Assembly (NCBI RefSeq): GCF_040183065.1
Contig: NW_027185502.1
Coordinates: forward strand, 757,501 to 821,500
Origin: Periplaneta americana
Taxonomy: Eukaryota; Arthropoda; Insecta; Blattodea; Blattidae
Direction: 5' to 3'
DNA: 64,000 nucleotides
Part shown: positions 57,201 to 64,000 of the stretch, one piece after another
Numbering within the stretch: position 1 is the first letter of the stretch
Layout: every line of letters begins with the position of its first letter
Notes under the pieces: generated by a model
The model's database searches: none
Seen by the model: the letters and a program-made list of their open reading frames with translations, nothing else
What the model was told of the DNA's origin: nothing
Made by a program: the position numbers and the translations under genes

Positions 57201-59133
57201 AATAACATAAATTATAATATATATAATAAAATAAAATTAATTTAATCAATTAATAAATAATTAAACTGAAATAAATTATATTAAATATATTAAGTAAAAT
57301 AAATTAAATGAAATACATATATAAATGAAATAAATTAATTAAATATAATATATAAAATAAAATAAATTATATTTTATTAGTATATAAAATAATTAAATAC
57401 ATTAAATTAAATAAAAAATAAATTCAATAAGATAAATTAGAATAAATGAAATAAATTATATAAAGTAATTAAATCAAATTAAATTAAATAAATAACATAA
57501 AATAAAATAAGTTAAATATAATAAATAAATAAATAGAATAAAAATAAAATATATTATATAAATCAATTAATTAAAATAAATAACTATAAGAATATACAAC
57601 ATAAAGAATTAAAATAAAATAAATCAAATAAATAAAATAAAATAAATAAATGAAAAAAATAAAATCAAGTAATTAAAATAAATTAATTAAATAAATATTT
57701 AAACTAATATAAATGAAATAAATTAAATTAAATAAGCAAATTAGATAAAATATATTAAATAAAATAAAATACATTTATTAAGTTAAATAAATAAAATTAA
57801 TTAAATATATCAAAATAATAAACAATTAATTAATTAATTAAATATAATCAATTAAGTGAATAGATAAATAAAATACATAAATTAAAGTAAAATAAATTAA
57901 ACTAAATTAATAAACAAAAAATAAGAAAAATAAATAATTGCATTAAATTGAATAAAATTATTTAAATGAATAATAAGAATAAGTAAGTAAATAAAATTAA
58001 AATAAATGAATTAAATAAAAATAAAATAAATTATATAAATAAATTAATTAATTAAAATTAAATAAATTGAAATGAATATTAAAAGAACATATCGAATAAA
58101 TAAAATAAAATAAAGTAAATTAATTAATTAATTAAATAAATTAAATTAAATATAATCAGTAAAATAAATAAAATAAATAAATTGATTAATTAAATGATTA
58201 ATTAAATCAAATAAATAAATAAAGGAATTAAAGTAAAATAAATAAATAAAATGAAAGAAGATAAATAAAATAAATAAATTACTTAAATTATATTAAATTA
58301 AATAAATATATAAAATAATTAAATAATTTCAATTAAAAGGAATAAATTAAATAAATAAATAACTAAATCAGTAAATTAATTAATTAAATTAAATAAATGA
58401 ATAAATTAAATGAAATAAATGTAATAAAAGTAAAATAAGTCAAATGAATAAATTATAATAAAGGAAATAAAAATAAATAAATAAAATTAATTTAATAAAA
58501 TGAGTTAAAATAAAATAGAATAAATAAAATAATATAAATTAAATAAATTAATTAATAATTAAATTAAAATAAATAAATTAAAATGAATAAATAAATTAAA
58601 TACAAAAATGAAATACATAAATGAAATAAAATAAATTAGAATAAATAAAATAAATTGAATTAAAAGAAATAACAAAATAAAATAAGTTAATTGAAATAAA
58701 TAAATAGAATATAAATAAAATAAATTATGTAAGTAAATAAATCGAATAAAATAAAATAAAATGAAATAAAATAAATTGAAGGCAATAAAGTAACGAAATA
58801 AATCAATTATATAAATTAGATTAAATATATTAAGTAAAATAAATTAAATAAAATAAGTAATTAAATTAAATAAATCAATTAATAAAATTAACATCTATTA
58901 AATAAAATAAAAAATAAAATAAATTATATTAATAAATAATTTAAATACATTAAATTAAAGAAAAAATGAAATAAAATAAATCAATAAAATAAAATAAATA
59001 AGTTAAATTAAATAAATTAATTAAATTAAAATAAATATATAACGTAAACTAAAATACGTTAAACATAATAAATAAATAAAACAAAAAACAAAATAAACTA
59101 TTTAAATAAATTAAGTAAAAAAAAAGCTAAAAG
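51234..59133. repeat. A-rich TAAA-type array with higher-order units, segment 1
   Basis: Imperfect AAAT/TAAA/TTAATTAA motifs with very few G or C, reverse in strand sense to the T-rich array at 9206-25790. Marker strings repeat at kb spacing: AACTATAAGAATATA at 53291, 54681, 57582 (and 61620); AAGGCAATAAAGTAAC at 55881, 58779 (and 62762); GAATTAATCAACTATT at about 52323, 56806 (and 63849). No ORF. Confidence 0.9.
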
Positions 59134-59270
59134 AATATTTATTTATTTATTTATTTATTTTATTTATTATTAATACTTGTGTGCTGAACAACAGCCAGAG
59201 GCTAATTATAGATCAGCACAATACACAAACAGAATATACAAAGGTGCAAAACAAAAATAAATAAGATCAT
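59134..59270. other. Non-array island with a local strand flip
   Basis: The array abruptly becomes (TTTA)n for about 33 bp (59135-59167), then a non-repetitive stretch: ACTTGTGTGCTGAACAACAG, CCAGAGGCTAATTATAGATC, AGCACAATACACAAACAGAA, to about 59255, before TAAA units resume. It looks like a small insertion whose T-rich end is a reversed tail (a minus-strand element with an A-rich 3' end). Too short to classify. Confidence 0.55.
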
Positions 59271-62200
59271 AAATAACAAAAACATACATGAATATATAAA
59301 ATAACTAAAATAAAATAAAGTGAATAAAATTAATTAATTAAATTAAATTACATATATTAAGCAATATAAATTAAAGAAATAAAGTACATTATCAAATAAA
59401 ATATATTAATTAAATAAAAAAATAAATAAAATAAAATGTTTTGAATTAAATAAATGACATAAATAAATTAAATTAAATAAATTAAAATGAGTAAATAAAA
59501 AAAAAATCAGAAAAATAAAGAAATGCAATAAATTGAATAAAATTATTTAAATAAATTAAATCAAATACATTATTAAATTAAATTAATTAATGAAGATTAA
59601 ATAAATTAGATTAAATCAATTAAATTATAATAAATCAATACAAATAAATAAAATTAATAAATTAAGTAATTAACTAATTAAAACAAAATAAATCTAAATC
59701 AAATAATTAAGTACATTAATTAGTTATTTATTTAAAGAAATTGAATAAAATAAATAAAATAAATAAGCTCAATAAATTCATAAAATAAATTAATTATATA
59801 AAACATATAAAATACATTAAATTAATTAAAATAAAATAAGTAAACAAAAATGAATTAATTAATTAATTAAAATAAATGAATTAATATGTTACATTAAATA
59901 AATAGAAAAAATAAATTATATAAATTAAATAATTATAAAATAAATTAAGTATAATATATAAAAATAAGATGAAATAAAATAAAATAATTTAAATAAAATA
60001 AATTAATTGATAATAAATAACTAAAAGAATACATAAAATAAATAAATAAAAATAAATAAAATAAAAGAAATTAATTGAATAAAAAATTAATTAAACGAAA
60101 TCTGTTATTTAAAAGAAATTGCATAAAATAAATATAATTAAATAAATTAAAATAAATGAAGTGAAAATAAAAAATAAATGCAATAAAATGAAAAAAATTG
60201 TTTAAATAAATTAAATTTAATTAATTACTTAATCATTTAAAATAAAATAAGTTAAAATAAATAAATAACTGAAATTAAATAAAATAAATTGGAATAAAAC
60301 AAATTGAAATTAATTAAATAAGTAGGAAAATTAATCAATTATTTATTTAAGGAAATTAAATGAAATAAAATTAAATAAAAAAATAAAATAAATAAATAAA
60401 ATTAAATTAATTAAAATAAAATAAATTAAAAAAAATAAAATATAAATGCAATAAAATTGTTTAAATATATTAATTAATCAATTAAAATAAAATAATTTGA
60501 CATAAATAAATAATTAACTTAAATTAAATAAAATAAATTAGAATAAAATAAATTGAAATTAATTAAATAAATAGGCAATTTAATTAATTATTTATTTAAG
60601 GAAATTAAATGAAATAAAATTAAATTAATAAATAAAATAATTAAATTAAACTAACTGAAATAAAACACAAAAATAAGTCAATAAATCAAAATAAAATAAA
60701 TTAATTGAAAAAATAAATAAAATAAAATAAATTAAATCAATAAGATAAATAAATAATTAAATCAAATTGAAATAAATAAATAAAATTATATTATTAAAAT
60801 AAATAAATAAATTCATTAATTAAAAAAATGAATTAAAATAAATAAATTAAAAGAAATGAATTAAAATGAATCAATTAAATGAATAAATAAAAATAAAATA
60901 CATATACTAAATAAATAAATTAATTAAAACAAAATAAGTCAATATAAATAAATTAAAATAAATAAAATAAATGAATTAAAATAAAGTAAAATAACAAATT
61001 ATAATAAATGAAATAAAATTAATCAATTAATAAATAACTAAATTGAAATAAATAAGTTGAAATAGATTAAATAACTAAATATAAAATTAACTAAATATAT
61101 AAAATAAAAGTAAGTAAAATAAAATAAATTAGAATAAATCAAATAAACTAAATTAAAAAATTAAATAAAACAAATAAATTCATTGAAATAAATAACAAAA
61201 TAAAATAAGTTAAATAAAATAAATAAATAAATAAAATTAAAATAAAGTAAATTATATAAATCAATAAATTAAAATAAATAACTAAAACAATATATCAGAT
61301 AAATAAATACATTAATTAAATTAAATAAATTAATAAAATAAAATAAAACGAAATAAAATAAATAAATGAAATATGTAAATAAATAAAATAAATTGCATTA
61401 TATTAGTAAATAAAATAATTAAATAAATTAAATTAAATAAAAAATAAATTCAATAAGATACATTAGAATAAATGAAATAAATTATATAAAAAATTGAATA
61501 AAATAATTAAATTAAATTAAAATAAATTAATAACATAAAATAAAATAAGTTAAATATAAAAAATAAATAAATAAAATAAAAATGTATTAAATTATATAAA
61601 TAAATTAATTAAAATAAATAACTATAAGAATATATAAAATAAATGAAATAAAATAAATCAAATAAATAAAATAAAATATATAAATGAAATAAAATAAAAT
61701 CAAGTAATTAAAATAAATAAACTAATTAAATATTTAAACCAATATAAATGAAATAAATTAAATTAAATTAATATATTAAGTTAAATAAATAAACTTAATT
61801 AGTCGAATAAATCAAATTAAATAAAAACTAAATTAATTAATTAAATAAAATCAATTAAATAAATAGATAAATAAAATAAATAAATAAATTAAAGTACAAT
61901 AAATTAAACTAAATTAATAAACAAAATATAAGAAAAATAAATAAGTACAATAAATTGAATAAAATTACTTAAATGAATAATAAGAATAACTAAGTAAATA
62001 ACATTAAAATAAATGAATTAAATAAAAATAAAATAAATAATATAAATAAATAAATTAATTAAAATTAAATAAATTGAAATAAATAAGGAAAAGAATATAT
62101 CAAGAAAATAAAATAAAATCAATTCAATTACCTAAATAAATAAATGAAATAAAATAAAATATAGGCAATAAATAAATAAATTAAATAAATTAAGTTAAAT

Positions 62201-64000
62201 ATGATCAGTAAAATAAATTGATTAATTAAACGATTAAATAAATCAATAAAATAAATAAAGAAATTAAACTAAAATAAATAAATAAAATAATTAAATAAAT
62301 TCAATTAGAATGAATAAAATAAATTAATATCTAAATCAGCAAAATAAATTAATAAATGAGATTAATTTAATCAAATTCATGAATAAATTTAATGAAATAA
62401 ATAAAAATAAAATAATTCAAATAAATAAATAATAATATAAGAAATTAAAATAAATAAATAAAATAAAATTAACAAATAATTAAATTAAAATAAATAAATA
62501 CAAAAATGAAATACATAAATATAATAAAATAAATTAAAATAAAATAAATTGGAATAAATAAAATAAATTGAATTAAAATAAATAAATAACATAAAATAAA
62601 ATAAGTTAATTGAAATAAATAAATAAAATATAAAATAAATTATATAAATAACTAAATTAAAATAAATAAATAAAAGATTATATAAAAAAATAAAGGAAAT
62701 TCATTTAGTTAATTAAATAGATAAATGAAATAAAATAAATATAATGAAATAAAATAAATTGAAGGCAATAAAGTAACTAAATAAATTAATTATATCAATT
62801 AAATTAAATATGTTAAGTAAAATAAACCAAATTAATAAAATATATAAATAAATAATATAAGTAAATAAATTAAATAAATCAAGTAATAAATTTAATAAAA
62901 TAAAATTAAATTAATTAATTAAATAACGTCTATGAAATAAAATAAATAAAGTAAATTAAATGAAAAAAAAAATTAATTAATTAAATTACATATATAAATT
63001 AAATTAAAATAAATAAATAACATGAACTAAAATTAGTTAAACATCATAAATAAATAAAATAAATATAAAATAAATTATAAAAAATAAATTAATTAAAACA
63101 AAAACTAAAAGAATATATAAAATGAATAAAATATAATAACTGAAATAAAATAAAATAAACTAAAGTGAATAAAATTAATTAATAAAATTAAATATATTAA
63201 GCAATATAAATTAAAGAAATGAAATACATTATCAAATAAAATAGATTAATTAAATAAAAAATTAATTAATTAAAATGTATTGAATTAAATAAATAACATA
63301 TATAAATTAAATTAATTAAATAAAAAATTAAATAAATTAATTCAGTAAAACAAAGTAAAATAAAATATATAATGAAACAAAAAAAGAAAAATAAAAAAGT
63401 GCAATAAATTGAATAAAATTATTTAAATAAATAAAATAAAATACATTATTAAATAAAGTTAAGTAATTATTAAAATAATTAAATTTAATTAAATAAAAAT
63501 AAATAAATTAGTTTCAATAAATTAAATTATAATAAATAAATACAATAGATAAAATTAATAAATTAAGTAATTAATTAAAACAAAATAAATTAATATAAAT
63601 TAAATAAATAAGTAACTTAATTAGTTACTTTTTTAAACAAATTGAATGAAATAAATTAAATCAATAAATAAAATAAATACATTAAATTAAGATTAATAAA
63701 TTAAACAAATAAATTAATAAGCTGAATAAATTCGTAAAATAAATAAATACAAAAAAATAAGTCTATAAATATAAATGAATAAATACATTAGTTATAATAA
63801 ATTATGAGATATAAAATTAATGATATAAATAAATAAAATAAAATAAATGAATTAATCAACTATTGATTTAAAGAAATTGAATAAAATAAATTAAATAAAT
63901 AAATAAGATAAATAAGTACATAAATTAATTTGAAATAAATTAATTAAGTTAAATTAATTAAAATTAATTAATTAATTAATTAATTAAAATAAATGGATTA
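59271..64000. repeat. A-rich TAAA-type array with higher-order units, segment 2
   Basis: From about 59806 this segment repeats the beginning of segment 1 closely: AAGTAAACAAAAATGAA occurs at 51274 and 59838 (8,564 bp apart), and the following several hundred bases (TTAAGTATAATATATAAAAA, GAATACATAAAATAAATAAA, GAAATTGCATAAAATAAATA) stay collinear. Array runs off the right edge. Confidence 0.9.

Overview
The window is repeat DNA from an animal genome, most likely an insect. The LINE and SINE types (jockey-like, RTE-like, and tRNA-headed SINEs ending in CGTCGTTAAATAA-like tails) look most like those of cockroaches and termites; that assignment rests on pattern recognition, not on a search. I recognise no host gene, no functional tRNA or rRNA, no CRISPR array and nothing bacterial. 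Almost every long open frame here is either a by-product of a low-complexity array or part of a transposable element.

Layout: 1-3926 is a 20-bp satellite that reverses orientation at about 1103. 3927-9071 is decayed unique DNA carrying a terminal-inverted-repeat element, a zinc-finger ORF remnant, a SINE, an RTE-type LINE 3' end and a 1.2-kb TA-flanked DNA element. 9072-25790 is a (TATGG)n tract and then a very long T-rich TTTA-type array. It is interrupted by a nearly full-length LINE (LINE-1, 9836-13606, minus strand) and by a dispersed module with an 85-bp tandem repeat (18887-20335). 25791-40929 is mixed DNA with MITEs, a hAT-type element with a perfect 8-bp target duplication, further hAT, TTAA and Harbinger-type MITEs, several SINEs, a transposase relic and several LINE pieces. 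One LINE piece begins with a 2A-like GNVELNPGP peptide. 40930-47574 holds two ACTAT pentamer arrays in opposite orientations, bracketing a 3-kb segment with an internal RT fragment (LINE-3). 47575-51233 is LINE-2, a relative of LINE-1 whose ORF2 is split by a SINE two codons before the YADD catalytic box. 51234-64000 is an A-rich TAAA-type array that is really a higher-order repeat with units of about 2.9 and 4.0 kb.

Recurring themes: (i) three different simple-sequence families (20-mer, ACTAT pentamer, TTTA tetramer) each occur in both orientations; (ii) elements nest in elements (SINE in LINE, microsatellite in MITE, LINE in array); (iii) LINE-1 and LINE-2 share an ORF1/ORF2 overlap in the +1 frame with a U-run just upstream of the ORF1 stop and no ATG at the start of ORF2. 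The best candidates for something worth following are the 2A-like LINE protein, the conserved ORF1/ORF2 overlap, the higher-order organisation of the AT arrays, and a recurring hammerhead-core-like motif.
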